A DNA stretch of 64,000 bases, from NCBI GenBank assembly GCA_019419545.1, contig DXZT01000038.1:9776-73775 (forward strand), in the 5' to 3' direction. A program made the translations under genes and the position numbers. This stretch comes from Collinsella sp. Its GTDB lineage: Bacteria; Actinomycetota; Coriobacteriia; Coriobacteriales; Coriobacteriaceae. The notes under the pieces were generated by a model, which saw nothing but the letters and a program-made list of their open reading frames with translations, was not told where the DNA came from and did no database searches. Position 1 is the first letter of the stretch; each line of letters starts with the position of its first letter. Shown here in pieces: positions 1-9,486 of this stretch.

Positions 1-294
1 GGGCGCGGCGGTGTCTGTGGCGTTGGCGGTGGGGGTGTCGTCAGCGCTTTCCGTGTTGACTGCGCTGGCGCCGGTGGATGTTGCGGTGCCGTCCTCTACG
101 GTATCTGCTGTCGCGTTTGTGCTGGTGCCGTCTTCGGCCTTGCCTGTGTCGCTGCTTGTGGCGTCGGCTTGCGCCTGCTGCTGGGCTGCTGCCCGAGGCT
201 GGATGGCTTCCGCAATGGCTGACACGGGCAACGTCGCACTGACCATGGACGTGCACGCGATCGCGCAGAGCAGGTAGTAAAGGGGTCGTTTCAT
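1..294 (-). CDS. Secreted protein, N-terminal part only
   Basis: The minus-strand frame is open from an ATG at 294 to the left edge of the window, so only the first 98 residues are visible. A GAGAGG ribosome binding site lies just upstream. The protein starts MKRPLYYLLCAIACTSMV, a typical signal peptide: two basic residues, a hydrophobic stretch to about residue 25, and a likely cleavage after AIA. The rest is a low-complexity stretch rich in Thr, Ala, Ser and Asp, like the linker of a cell-surface protein. No domain is reached, so the function is unknown. The overlapping plus-strand frame has no ribosome binding site and is the shadow. Confidence 0.7.
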   Translation of the reverse strand, partial: MKRPLYYLLCAIACTSMVSATLPVSAIAEAIQPRAAAQQQAQADATSSDTGKAEDGTSTNATADTVEDGTATSTGASAVNTESADDTPTANATDTAAP

Positions 295-480
295 AGCGGA
301 GCCTCTCGGTGAGCAGCCAATAGGGTCCGAAGGCAGCTCCAGGCCAGCACTCCGCACATATTTTATTGGGGATTATTTTACGAGAACACCAGTCAACATC
401 AGCGAACTTTCTGGGGAATGTTGGGGAGGGGGAGCGGTCCCGCTTTGGTCCCCGGCGGCGTCCCGCCCGCGCTTCGTTAG

Positions 481-1152
481 CTATACGCGATGTGGCAACT
501 CCAGCATGAGGCCGTCTTGCGACTCTTCGAGGCTCGGCGCCGAGGCCTTCCAGGAAAAGTCCGCGAGGCTGCTGCTTAGGTCAAGTTCTGCGTGGTCGTA
601 TTTTTCAATTTTGCAGCCCGGGTGATTCTCGTCTGGTAAAAGGCGACATTCGACCGGACGCGACCCGATGATTCGATACTCCTTCTGATATGCGTACTTG
701 GGCGTTTTGATAAGTAGGTTGCAGATCTTGCCTTGGAAAATTTCGTCGATCAGCTTTGGTCCGGGGATGCCATAGGAGATGGCGCTGTGGGCGTATACGT
801 CCCCGCCGTCTGTGGTGTGGCTGTCCATAAGGCGCGCGAAGCTGTCGTACCGCACGATGCCGATCCATCCGTCTGCACATCCGAACTCGCGGATCATGCG
901 CTTCGGGATTTGGACAGAACCGTCGACGATGTCGTTCTCGCGGACCGTGTACATGCAGTAGATGGGCAGGCGGTAATTGCCGTAGATGCATGCCGGGAGG
1001 ACCATGGACGCCTCGAGCGGATCGCCCTGTTCGCCAGACAGGCCATGATAGTAGCCAGCCGCGTTCATGTAGAGGCGACCGTTCATCAAGTCGTCGATGT
1101 ATGCTTCCTTAGGTGCGAACTTGAGTAGGTAGACGATGTTGTTTTTGAGCAT
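481..1152 (-). CDS. Hypothetical protein, DUF2971-like appearance
   Basis: 223 residues, ATG start with GAAAGG seven bases upstream. No signal peptide or membrane segment. The opening (LLKFAPKEAYIDDLMNGRLYM) and the late motif KTPKYAYQKEYRI resemble the layout of DUF2971-type proteins, which open with a short YK/LLKF segment and carry a conserved KEYR-type motif near the end; this link is by eye only. Such proteins are common in accessory regions and have no established biochemical role. The gene stands alone, about 190 bp from the exported-protein gene and with a long non-coding stretch on its other side. Confidence 0.6.
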   Translation of the reverse strand: MLKNNIVYLLKFAPKEAYIDDLMNGRLYMNAAGYYHGLSGEQGDPLEASMVLPACIYGNYRLPIYCMYTVRENDIVDGSVQIPKRMIREFGCADGWIGIVRYDSFARLMDSHTTDGGDVYAHSAISYGIPGPKLIDEIFQGKICNLLIKTPKYAYQKEYRIIGSRPVECRLLPDENHPGCKIEKYDHAELDLSSSLADFSWKASAPSLEESQDGLMLELPHRV

Positions 1153-2019
1153 GGCGTTTCCTTTCTTGGGTAGTGATGTCTCGGACCGCCTTGTGCGGCC
1201 AGGTTCTTTGCTACCAAGGTAAAGGTTCCTGGCGGGACCCTCGTGCGGGAGTGGTGTGGATCGCTGGTGTTGCCCGGAGGTTGTGATCGCCCTCGGCGCC
1301 GGGGGTGCATGTCTGTGGAGCGTTCCGGGGGCTGTTTCCGGGCAGGGGAGTGTCGGCTGCTGTCAGCTAATAACGAAATTGGGGGTGAGCTCACAGTTGA
1401 GGCTGTCCTGCGCAACCTCAGCGGGGCTACGTTCCTCAGACGCGTGTTGGAAGTGGTGCCGTGTGATTGGGCCTCGCTGTAGTGCCAACCGTTGCGGGCA
1501 TTGATGTGGGATCTCTGCCAAAGAGATTCATATTCGTTATGGTTTGCCTGATGTATGAGGCTCAAGTGGTCCAGGTATTCGTGTCGTGTTTTGTAGGTAT
1601 GACCGAATTAGCTGCAACAAAGGCCGAACTGTCTTCATCTAGACTCCGAGCCTCGGTTTTCAAGGGCAGACCCCGGATGATGCGTCGTCTCTGCGAGTTG
1701 CCGTATCCGGTCGTTTTGACAAAAGCCTATACGATTTGCCAAGGAACGGATTGCCAATCAGGCTCTTGGTTGGGGGCGTAGCGCCCCCTGATCGCATAGA
1801 TGAAGTAAGTTGGAAACTGGCAATAGCCGAAGGTGACCGTGCTGCTCACCAAGGATGTTCCCAGCGGGTTGCCTTTAATCGCATATTGCGGCGCGTTACC
1901 ATCTTCGGCCTGTCGGCATAATGGTTGCCGGGTTTTGGGTTATTGTTTTCCATGATTTTTACGTTGACCTTCTTCCTGGTGTTTCGGCAGGGGTAAGGAC
2001 GCTTTGTGGAGGCGATTAT
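1153..2019. other. Long stretch without a supportable gene
   Basis: About 870 bases with only short overlapping open frames on both strands, none with a convincing ribosome binding site or a recognisable product. A short GC-rich hairpin (GGGGGCG tag CGCCCCC, 1772-1788) is present without a T-tract. Part of the plus frame around 1380-1480 reads like protein (LTVEAVLRNLSGATFLRRVL) and then stops, so decayed coding sequence is possible but not demonstrable. Confidence 0.4.
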
Positions 2020-2904
2020 ATGTCCGATGTTAAGAAGCAGCACTACGTGCCGCGTTTTTATCTGAAGTCGTTTACTAATCAAGATGGCTTTCTTTATGCG
2101 GTGAAGCGTGAGCCAAGTGGTTTGGGTCGCATATTTCAAACTAAACCGGAAGGCATTTGTTTCGAGAAGTACCTTCATGAGATAAAGAGACGGACCCCAA
2201 TTGATGGGGAGCGATTTATTGAACAGGGGTCTGCTGAAAAGGCATTAAGCAAGATGGAGAATGACCTTGCGTACGATTACAGACTGCTTATAGAGCATTT
2301 GGATGCCGGCGGGTTTTCTGACACTGATGAGACCTGTGAGCTGCTCGAACGTCTTATACTCTTCATTGCGTTATTACTCGTAAGGAGCCCAAAATATCTC
2401 AAGAGGGTAAGAAGTAATGCTGCATCCTACGCGGCTGAGTTGGAAGCAGAAGGATTCCTTACTGAAGTTGATCGAAAAGAGATGGACGCCGAGGGTTTTG
2501 GCGAGGAGTTTGAATCGATTGTAGAGCTTGCTATTCAGGACGCAGCCTTGTTTAAGTTCTGTGAGGGCGCCCCGCTTTATTCGCTGGTTTCTTTGATGCT
2601 TAGAATGGATTGCGGCTTTTTCGTGGCGCCTGAGGGGTCAGAGTTTTTAACCTCGTCGTTGCCCATCTTTCCTGAATGGTCGGACATTCGGGAGAGCGAT
2701 CCCTGCAGCATCTACTTTCCGTTGAGCCCTCGATATGGAGTGGCCTTTAAGCAGAAATCAGAGAATGACCGCTTGGTGAGTATTTCTCACATTGATGGTG
2801 CCGCTGTCGATGTGGTCAATCGCGCGATTATGCGCGGTAATGACTCCTGGGATTTCCTTATCGCGAGAGATTACGAGTGTTTGGAATCGCTTGTGGGGAA
2901 ATGA
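2020..2904 (+). CDS. DUF4238 family protein
   Basis: 294 residues. The start is set at the ATG at 2020, which has GGAGG at 2008-2012 and begins MSDVKKQHYVPRFYLKSF, the hallmark opening of DUF4238 proteins. An upstream in-frame ATG at 1921 has no such site. DUF4238 proteins are widespread in mobile and defence-associated contexts; no activity is firmly established. Visible parts are the KQHYVPRFYL motif at residues 5-14, a mostly helical middle, and a C-terminal half with a strand-rich PLSPRYGVAF segment typical of the family. It is single, with a strong terminator immediately after the stop. Codon use is AT-richer than in the core genes of the window. Confidence 0.8.
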   Translation: MSDVKKQHYVPRFYLKSFTNQDGFLYAVKREPSGLGRIFQTKPEGICFEKYLHEIKRRTPIDGERFIEQGSAEKALSKMENDLAYDYRLLIEHLDAGGFSDTDETCELLERLILFIALLLVRSPKYLKRVRSNAASYAAELEAEGFLTEVDRKEMDAEGFGEEFESIVELAIQDAALFKFCEGAPLYSLVSLMLRMDCGFFVAPEGSEFLTSSLPIFPEWSDIRESDPCSIYFPLSPRYGVAFKQKSENDRLVSISHIDGAAVDVVNRAIMRGNDSWDFLIARDYECLESLVGK

Positions 2905-2940
2905 CGGGCTGCGCGGTCTTGACCGCGCAGCCCGTTTAAT
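2904..2940 (+). terminator. Intrinsic terminator after DUF4238 gene
   Basis: A perfect 15-bp stem (2904-2918 with 2921-2935, two-base loop) of GC-rich sequence followed by TTTAATT. It begins at the last base of the stop codon. Confidence 0.8.
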
Positions 2941-3006
2941 TGCAGTGTGAATGGTTTTGCAAGCGCGGAGGTATAGGAGCTCTTATTATATGCGGCCGTG
3001 CTTGCC

Positions 3007-3675
3007 TCAGCTCAACTCCGCGCGTATTACTTCCCACCGCGCACTATCGGCAATTCGAAACTGCTCGCTACTTCCGAATTCAAGAGATTTGTATGTGGAT
3101 GAATCGAAGTCGAACACGTAATTGTGTCCTGGAACCGAGACAGTGACGGAAGCGAAGCGTCGCGGGTGATCGCGGGATTGTTTTTCCATTTTTGAGAGGG
3201 CTTCTCGAAGCATTTCCTCGTCAGCAAGAATAGTAGATTTGACAAACAGCTCATTTCTTCTAAATAATTCATAATCGTTAGAGTTGAGTCTCTCCAGTTT
3301 TTTGTTAAGGGCTTCATAAACCAGCTCGAACGAATCGGCGCCCCTTGGACCAAACAGAATTCCGCTTTCATAATGAGCGCCGCACTGTTCGATCCGTTCG
3401 ATTTGGCGTTTTCTCCAAGATTGGTCATCGATGAATGCGAGCCTCGAGTAAAGAGATTCAGCCTCTCTGCTTTCTCGTGATTGGGAATCTGTCACCTCAA
3501 TGCCCAGAGAACGTGTCCTATCGATCAGATCTGGCTTGTCGCTGTAAGTCAGATTTCCATATTTGTTGCTATCGATAAACTGCAGAACGTGTCTTGCATA
3601 GCATTCCCAGATATCGATTTTGGTCCTATCTGGGAGTGGCTTGTCGTAATATACGCTATCGATGTGACTGTCCAA
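3007..3675 (-). CDS. Hypothetical protein with a possible degenerate nuclease-like core
   Basis: 222 residues from a TTG at 3675. The in-frame GTG at 3684 overlaps the only good ribosome binding site (AGAGGTGA), so TTG, five bases downstream of that site, is the more likely start; from GTG the protein would be 225 residues. No signal peptide or membrane segment. The stretch KPDLIDRTRSLGIEVTDSQ, followed by an acidic, Arg-rich helical part, is reminiscent of the PD-x-ExT/K core of restriction-endonuclease-like folds, but the expected lysine is a threonine, so this is a guess. The gene stands alone, with about 330 bases of AT-rich non-coding sequence upstream. Confidence 0.6.
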   Translation of the reverse strand: MDSHIDSVYYDKPLPDRTKIDIWECYARHVLQFIDSNKYGNLTYSDKPDLIDRTRSLGIEVTDSQSRESREAESLYSRLAFIDDQSWRKRQIERIEQCGAHYESGILFGPRGADSFELVYEALNKKLERLNSNDYELFRRNELFVKSTILADEEMLREALSKMEKQSRDHPRRFASVTVSVPGHNYVFDFDSSTYKSLEFGSSEQFRIADSARWEVIRAELS

Positions 3676-4018
3676 ACCGCTCACCTCTGTTATTCGAATT
3701 CCTGACTTTAATTTTTCCTTAATGAGGTTCTAAAGAATCTGTATTCATTCTTTCCGTTTCACTGCGGATCTAATCGATTTGGCGAAGAGATATAACTCAG
3801 GGATCAACTTGTTTGAGCTGCGTGTTGCTTTTAATCGTGTCTTCAAGGTTGTCGGGGCGAAGCTTGGGTACGCATGTCGTAAATACACCGGCGCAAGCTG
3901 CGACTGTTTTTGGAATCTCTGATTCTTGGACGTAGGTTGCCTTTATTCAAACTGGCGTTTTGGCGCTACGCTTGCGCAAGCATTTTAAGCGCGGTGGTTT
4001 TTAGGTGTAGGAAGGTGA
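3676..4018. other. AT-rich intergenic region
   Basis: About 340 bases between the divergent gene at 3675 and the rfbB-like gene at 4019. No open frame with a ribosome binding site was found. It should contain the promoters of both genes, but no convincing -35/-10 pair can be picked. A short palindrome around GCTTGCGCAAGC lies at about 3969-3980. Confidence 0.35.
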
Positions 4019-5048
<1,030 letters not shown>

Positions 5049-5329
5049 TGTGCTGCTGGCGTATGGGATCTGGCTCATGTGGCAAATAGCGTGTTCGCAT
5101 TGGGGACATCGGCGCAGGTTGACGCCCCCTATTTTTGGCTGGTTAAATCGTGCATGCATTTGTCTTTGCGGACTGTTTACGCGTTTGGCTATCGGATTCA
5201 TGGGATTCAAGGCGCGCTAAGTTCATGTCCGCACCGGCGCTTAAAATCTAAACGGAACAGCATGAGCGACTTGCTGAAAGTCTTGTGCTGTGGATTCGTT
5301 GATGAATTGGTTTCGAGGGCGAGGTGAAC

Positions 5330-5557
5330 ATGAAGGGCAGAAATCAACACGTTACAAAGCGGGCGGACGGAAGTTGGCAGGTTAAAGGCGAAGGGGCGAG
5401 TCGCGCTTCATTCGTTACGACGACACAACGCGATGCTATAAATCGCGGACGAATCATTAGCTCTAACCAACAGTCCGAGTTGATTATCCATCGCCCTGAC
5501 GGCAGAATTCGCGCAAGGGATTCCCATGGGTTCGATCCCTTCCCTCCGCGAGACTAA
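5330..5557 (+). CDS. DUF2188 family small protein
   Basis: 75 residues. The ATG at 5330 is preferred over the GTG at 5324 because GAGGTGA (5321-5327) lies directly before it and the family begins with a short Lys-rich N-terminus and NQHV. The sequence NQHVTKRADGSWQVKGEG, then a Thr-Gln-Arg-rich helix, SELIIHRPDGRI and a DSHGFDPFPPRD tail, follows the DUF2188 plan exactly: two beta-helix repeats ending in a DPxPP motif. Function unknown; these small proteins often sit in accessory or phage-related DNA. It is followed after 120 bases by a larger gene on the same strand, so the two may be co-transcribed. Confidence 0.8.
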   Translation: MKGRNQHVTKRADGSWQVKGEGASRASFVTTTQRDAINRGRIISSNQQSELIIHRPDGRIRARDSHGFDPFPPRD

Positions 5558-5678
5558 GGGTTCGGGCTCATTTCGGCTGTAGGCGCGGGATATCGTGTCT
5601 ACAGCCGATAAATGGTTCTGTACTGCGATTAATTGTGAACACGGGATTTATCCATTCTGGTTATTGGAGGATTATGTA

Positions 5679-6938
5679 ATGAAGACTCAGTTATTGGTAT
5701 ATAGAAAACAGGGTTGTGGATTCGCGGAAACAACCGACCTTACGATAAGAGAATTCAGCAATGCGAGCGCCTTTGATGCCTTTGAGCTAACGGTCATTGA
5801 CTTGCAGGATGAGAATTTATGGAAATGCGATCCATGCGATGTGTCATTATTAAAGGACCATGCAGATATTGCTTCGATTAGTCAGATGGTGCTGCAATCA
5901 AAAAAATCTGAATGCATCATCTTGCTTCCGCAAAACTGTTTGTATTCATATTCCTACGAATATGATTCACGCATTGACGCTAAGAGATATAAGCGTAATA
6001 AGCTTCTGAAGGATTTTATTAAGGATTTTGCCGACTCTCCGATATGCGAATTGTTTCCTTTTCCGCTGCCCATTTGTTTTGGAGAATCGAAAACGGCACT
6101 TGCAGACAGAGAGCTTCATTCGGATTTTTCTTTCAGTTCACCGATACTGCATCCTATTAAGCCCCTTCTTTTTTCGAACGCATCAACAGTTTCAGCCGTT
6201 CTAATCTCCGAGGCTTTTGCCGCTACAACTCTTCAGGTAAATGACAATGAGGACCTATCGGCGGTTATTAATGGAATTTTTCCAACTGAAAGCCAGCTCA
6301 CTTGCGTTCCTGATTGGCTGGATGAAGTTGAATTTCATGATGAGACAGTACAAAGAGCGCGAGTAAAAGAAATAGATGAACAAATGGCTGTTCTGAACGA
6401 GGAGAAGAAAGGGATTGAGAAAGTCCTTTCTAGTTATCGGGATATTAAGTCAGTCCTTTGTACCAAAGATTTTGATCTTGAAAATAATGCTCGGCACCTT
6501 TTGGCCGAGATTGCTGAGGTTGATGAAACCTTTGAAGACAATAAGGAAGAGGATTTCAACTTCTCTTACGATGACACTTTCTATTTGATTGAAATTAAAG
6601 GCAGCGGCCGCGGGCTGAAGCGACAGCATATTTCAAAGACATACGATCATGTCCAAATTAAAATGGATGAGATGGAGGCCGAAGGCGACTCCCGAAAAAT
6701 CAAAGGTGTTTTAATATTTGCATCTCAAATTGAGTTAAGACCCGAAGAGCGCGATCCATTCCCTGAGAAGCAGATTTCTATTGCACAGAGAACTGAAATC
6801 GCAGTTCTATCAACTGAGACATTGCTTCGTTGTTATGAAGCCTATATTGAAGGCCGCCTGACTTCAGATGTGTTCAAGGGGACCCTGCGCCAATCGTCTG
6901 GCTTGATAAGCCCGGATGCGTTCGGACTGCATGGCTAG
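5679..6938 (+). CDS. Coiled-coil protein with PD-(D/E)xK-like nuclease C-terminus
   Basis: 419 residues from the ATG at 5679, which has TTGGAGG eight bases upstream; an upstream in-frame start at 5595 lacks a site. Three parts are visible: an N-terminal domain of about 215 residues with no recognised motif, a charged helical, probably coiled-coil segment (about residues 230-290), and a C-terminal part with acidic residues before LIEIKGSGRGLKRQHI. The Asp-rich strand followed by E-I-K matches the active-site pattern of restriction-endonuclease-like folds, and the following Gln and helix fit too. I infer a nuclease or DNA-binding role, possibly defence, given the neighbouring retron and truncated restriction gene. 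AT-rich codon use suggests acquisition. I do not recognise the full-length family. Confidence 0.6.
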   Translation: MKTQLLVYRKQGCGFAETTDLTIREFSNASAFDAFELTVIDLQDENLWKCDPCDVSLLKDHADIASISQMVLQSKKSECIILLPQNCLYSYSYEYDSRIDAKRYKRNKLLKDFIKDFADSPICELFPFPLPICFGESKTALADRELHSDFSFSSPILHPIKPLLFSNASTVSAVLISEAFAATTLQVNDNEDLSAVINGIFPTESQLTCVPDWLDEVEFHDETVQRARVKEIDEQMAVLNEEKKGIEKVLSSYRDIKSVLCTKDFDLENNARHLLAEIAEVDETFEDNKEEDFNFSYDDTFYLIEIKGSGRGLKRQHISKTYDHVQIKMDEMEAEGDSRKIKGVLIFASQIELRPEERDPFPEKQISIAQRTEIAVLSTETLLRCYEAYIEGRLTSDVFKGTLRQSSGLISPDAFGLHG

Positions 6939-7052
6939 ATAACCGTTGGCGCCCCTATGAGCTGCAACTTTGATTTGAAAACTAAATTATCAGCTTCTAT
7001 TAACATATTGCTTGCAAAACAATAATTGCTTTTCCTGTTGGATGGTATTGCG

Positions 7053-7169
7053 ATGGGTTACAACTACGAAGCGTTGGATAGTTTTGAATTCGAGAAGCTC
7101 GCGCGTGATGTTACCGAGAAAATCGTGGGCATTAAGGTGCCGTCAAGATTCTTTCGCAAATTGGTTTAG
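7053..7169 (+). pseudogene. N-terminal stump of a restriction-endonuclease-like gene
   Basis: An ATG at 7053 opens a 38-codon frame reading MGYNYEALDSFEFEKLARDV, then TEKIVGIK and a short tail to TAG at 7167. The pattern Y-x-x-L-x-x-x-x-F-E-x-L-x-R-D-x-x-x-x-x-x-G matches the first helix and strand of the Mrr-like restriction endonuclease domain found in larger defence NTPases. The frame departs from this pattern where the transposase remnant begins (about 7132-7140), so the gene was truncated there. No continuation was found on the other side of the remnant. Confidence 0.5.
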
Positions 7170-7710
7170 CCGTCCTCGGTCCCTTTCCCTTCTTGCCCTC
7201 CGCCTTTCCCTTCAGCTTGTCCGTCTTTTCCAGCTTGGACATTTCCAGGTACCTCCTCTTGCCCCATTCGCGCTCCACTGTGTACTTCAGCCTCGCCGTC
7301 GCCAGCCTGAGGGGTGAGTTGTCGTCCGGAAAGGTCCCGACGACCCTCGCTCTCCTCCTGATCTCGCGGTTGATGCGCTCGATTCCGTTGTTCGTCCTGA
7401 TCCGGCGCTAGTGTTCCGGCGGGAATTCCGTGTAGGCAAGTGTCTCGGCGAACCCGTCGCGCACCGTCCTCGCGCCCGCCCCGCGGAGCTTCGGCACGTT
7501 GAGCTCGACTTCCTCGGCGCCCGTGACGAGCCTCCTCGCGCAGCGACCGCTGCGGTAGGCCTCCCGGCCTGCCGTCCTCCCGTAGCGCTCGGCCCCGACA
7601 AGCTCGGACGCCTCCTCTTTGGGCAGCGCGTCGAGCGACCCATCGTCGATCGATACGATGTTCGCAGACGGGGCTCGTGCCCCTTTCGTCGATGATTTGT
7701 TGTTTGGTCG
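7132..7710 (-). pseudogene. Degraded IS256-family transposase
   Basis: The minus strand reads, in one frame, GAERYGRTAGREAYRSGRCA, then RRLVTGAEEVELNVPKLRG, the N-terminal half of an IS256/Mutator-type transposase. It then jumps directly to GFAETLAYTEFPPEH, a TAG stop (at about 7409-7411, where the family has Trp), and RRIRTNNGIERINREIRRR, the conserved C-terminal end, closing at a TAA at 7132-7134. About 200 or more residues of the catalytic DDE core are missing between the two parts. Internal deletion plus an in-frame stop make it non-functional. No flanking terminal inverted repeats could be recognised. Confidence 0.8.
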
Positions 7711-7910
7711 CCTGAACTCATATGACGACGCGTGAATCGTGTTCCTCTATGTGTTTGTCAATTTGTGAAAGAAATTATGCGTCACCTCCTTATGCGCAAC
7801 TACTTTCCCCATGGGTTATTAAGACTGCCCAAGACGGATTGTTGATCGTTGGAGATTGGTTTGCCCAACTGGGCTTAAGGTCCTTGATCTGGATTTCCCA
7901 GTCGCCCTAT

Positions 7911-7954
7911 AACGTTCTTGCAATGAGTACTGTAGTGGTCATTGCAAGAACGTT
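7911..7954. repeat. Perfect 16-bp inverted repeat
   Basis: Left arm 7911-7926 (AACGTTCTTGCAATGA) and right arm 7939-7954 are exact reverse complements around a 12-base centre. It lies in the roughly 580-base stretch between the transposase remnant and the retron RNA, where the only long open frame (7722-8117) lacks a ribosome binding site. No T-tract follows, so a simple terminator is unlikely. Role unknown. Confidence 0.7.
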
Positions 7955-8290
7955 TCTGGCAATCTATGCGCTGTTTAGGAACATGAACTACTACGACATG
8001 AACGTACCGTTTCTTGAGAACTTCTTCAACGCCGTTAAGGGTGCGGCGATGAAACTGTCCACGGCGATCTTCGGCGAACACGCGATACATGTGTTGTGCA
8101 AGAAGAAGGGGGAGTGACAACGGGATGAAATCCTCCGCGAAGAGCAGCCAGGAATAGGCCGAGAATGGGCGACTCGCTGCTCAATAGAGTACATTTTGCA
8201 GTATAAACTTGATGCGGGACTAGCATGCTTTCTATTTATAGCCGGCTAATATCAAGCCTTAGACACTAATGTGATGGTAAAGTTACTTGA

Positions 8291-8458
8291 GACAAGGTCG
8301 CAGCTAGTCATTGATCGCCCCGATTGGAGCGAGTCCTCTGTCAAAGATGGACTGAGACGTTTTTACCAATTCGGGTCCGTGCATATGGTTATTCCATAGC
8401 CACGGACCCGAAACCGTGCCTACGGAATAACCATATGCACGGCCTGTGCGGCCTTGTC
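8291..8458 (+). ncRNA. Retron msr-msd non-coding RNA
   Basis: The ends pair as the a1/a2 stem: 8291-8302 (GACAAGGTCGCA) with 8447-8458 (TGCGGCCTTGTC), 12 bp with one G-U. An AGC (8302-8304) at the end of a1 offers the branching guanosine at 8303. The msr part contains small stem-loops (ATCG/CGAT at 8314-8324; AGTCC/GGACT at 8332-8353). The msd part is a long hairpin: a 19-bp perfect stem, 8377-8395 with 8424-8442, topped by a second stem (8401-8405 with 8414-8418). Layout, about 168-base size and position just before the effector gene match Eco1/Ec86-type retrons, in which the RT copies msd into a DNA joined to this RNA by a 2'-5' bond. Exact ends are inferred from pairing, not mapped. Confidence 0.85.
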
Positions 8459-8478
8459 CTTATTGGAATCGAGGTGCA

Positions 8479-9486
8479 ATGCTCTGCGACTGTATCAGTA
8501 AAACTGATTTGAATATCCTGAGAAATCATCTGAGGGTTTATCGTGACGTCAATAAACTGCCCTTGTTTATCTTTCCCTGCGGCGGTGATCAGAGCCTGCA
8601 TTCCTCTCGACGATTCTTTAGAGCTTATGTGTCCAACAATCACACCGAGGCTTTAAAAAACGTTTTTTGTCTTACTGCCGAAGACGTAGCGGCGGAAATG
8701 GACGGTTCGAGACTTAATTTACTTCAGCAAGAGGCCATGCTTGCCGACATATCTGACTGGATATTGATTTTTGCAGAGAGCTGTGGATCTTTTTGCGAGT
8801 TGGGTGCTTTCTCCGCTTTGCCTCATGCTGCTTGGATTACCTCTGTTGCCGTTGGAAAGCAATATAAGGGCTCTCGGAGCTTCTTGATTGATGGGCCAGT
8901 GAAAGAAATAGCCACGGGCGACTCTTCGCTTAACAAAGTCTTTTACTTAGACTTAAATAACCCGATGTCTTCGCCTGACTTGTGCCGCTTTGTTTCTGAA
9001 CTAAGACTCCTTATTGGTGTTAATGCTACTAAGCGGGGCAAGGCTGGCTTAAAGGCCGCTAGAAAGAAGATCAATCGAGACGAATCCGAGATTAACGTGG
9101 GCTCACTCGTCCATGAGTTACTTGATTTGCTTCAAATATTGGGGCCCATGTCAGAGACCGATTTACGAACGATATACTGTGCGGCCAAAGGTTTCCGTGC
9201 TAGTAAGCTCAAAATATACTCACCCATTTTAAATGCGGATATGAAAAATGCCGGCGTTCCGATATCTTGGTCGGATGTTTGCTGCATGATGAGAGCTACC
9301 GGTCTTGTTTCTAAAGTGGGATGCAACAAGGGTTCGGACTCCCTGATTAAAAGCACGATACACCTCGATTCCTATTTCATGTTTAAGGGAAGCGAAGACC
9401 AAGATTTCTCAAACATGAGGGCGCGGGTAATCCTTCGCAAGAGATCAATGGGGTATGGAGGCGTTGCCGGTGTCTATTGCGGATAG
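8479..9486 (+). CDS. Retron effector, nucleoside-deoxyribosyltransferase-like with DNA-binding C-terminus
   Basis: 335 residues from the ATG at 8479, which has CGAGGTG upstream; a GTG at 8446 falls inside the retron a2 stem and is not favoured. The N-terminal half has the nucleoside-deoxyribosyltransferase-like signature FIFPCGGDQ (residues 30-38), AESCGSFCELGAFS (99-112, with the likely catalytic Glu in the ELG motif) and GSRSFLIDGPV. These align by eye with the Ec86/Eco1 effector (IFLCGGD..., ESPGSFTELGAFS, SKRSFINYGPV). The C-terminal half is helical, like the winged-helix DNA-binding part of that protein. In Eco1 the effector is held inactive by RT-msDNA and released on phage attack. The gene overlaps the RT gene, so translation is probably coupled. 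Confidence 0.85.
   Translation: MLCDCISKTDLNILRNHLRVYRDVNKLPLFIFPCGGDQSLHSSRRFFRAYVSNNHTEALKNVFCLTAEDVAAEMDGSRLNLLQQEAMLADISDWILIFAESCGSFCELGAFSALPHAAWITSVAVGKQYKGSRSFLIDGPVKEIATGDSSLNKVFYLDLNNPMSSPDLCRFVSELRLLIGVNATKRGKAGLKAARKKINRDESEINVGSLVHELLDLLQILGPMSETDLRTIYCAAKGFRASKLKIYSPILNADMKNAGVPISWSDVCCMMRATGLVSKVGCNKGSDSLIKSTIHLDSYFMFKGSEDQDFSNMRARVILRKRSMGYGGVAGVYCG

Noticed and set aside
1086..1565. 159-residue minus-strand frame overlapping the gene at 481-1152
   Set aside because: Ser/Arg/His-rich shadow composition and overlap with a better-supported gene in another frame.
7722..8117. 131-residue open frame with one hydrophobic stretch between the transposase remnant and the retron
   Set aside because: No ribosome binding site, N-terminal part reads like random sequence, and a perfect inverted repeat lies inside it. 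Not supportable as a gene.
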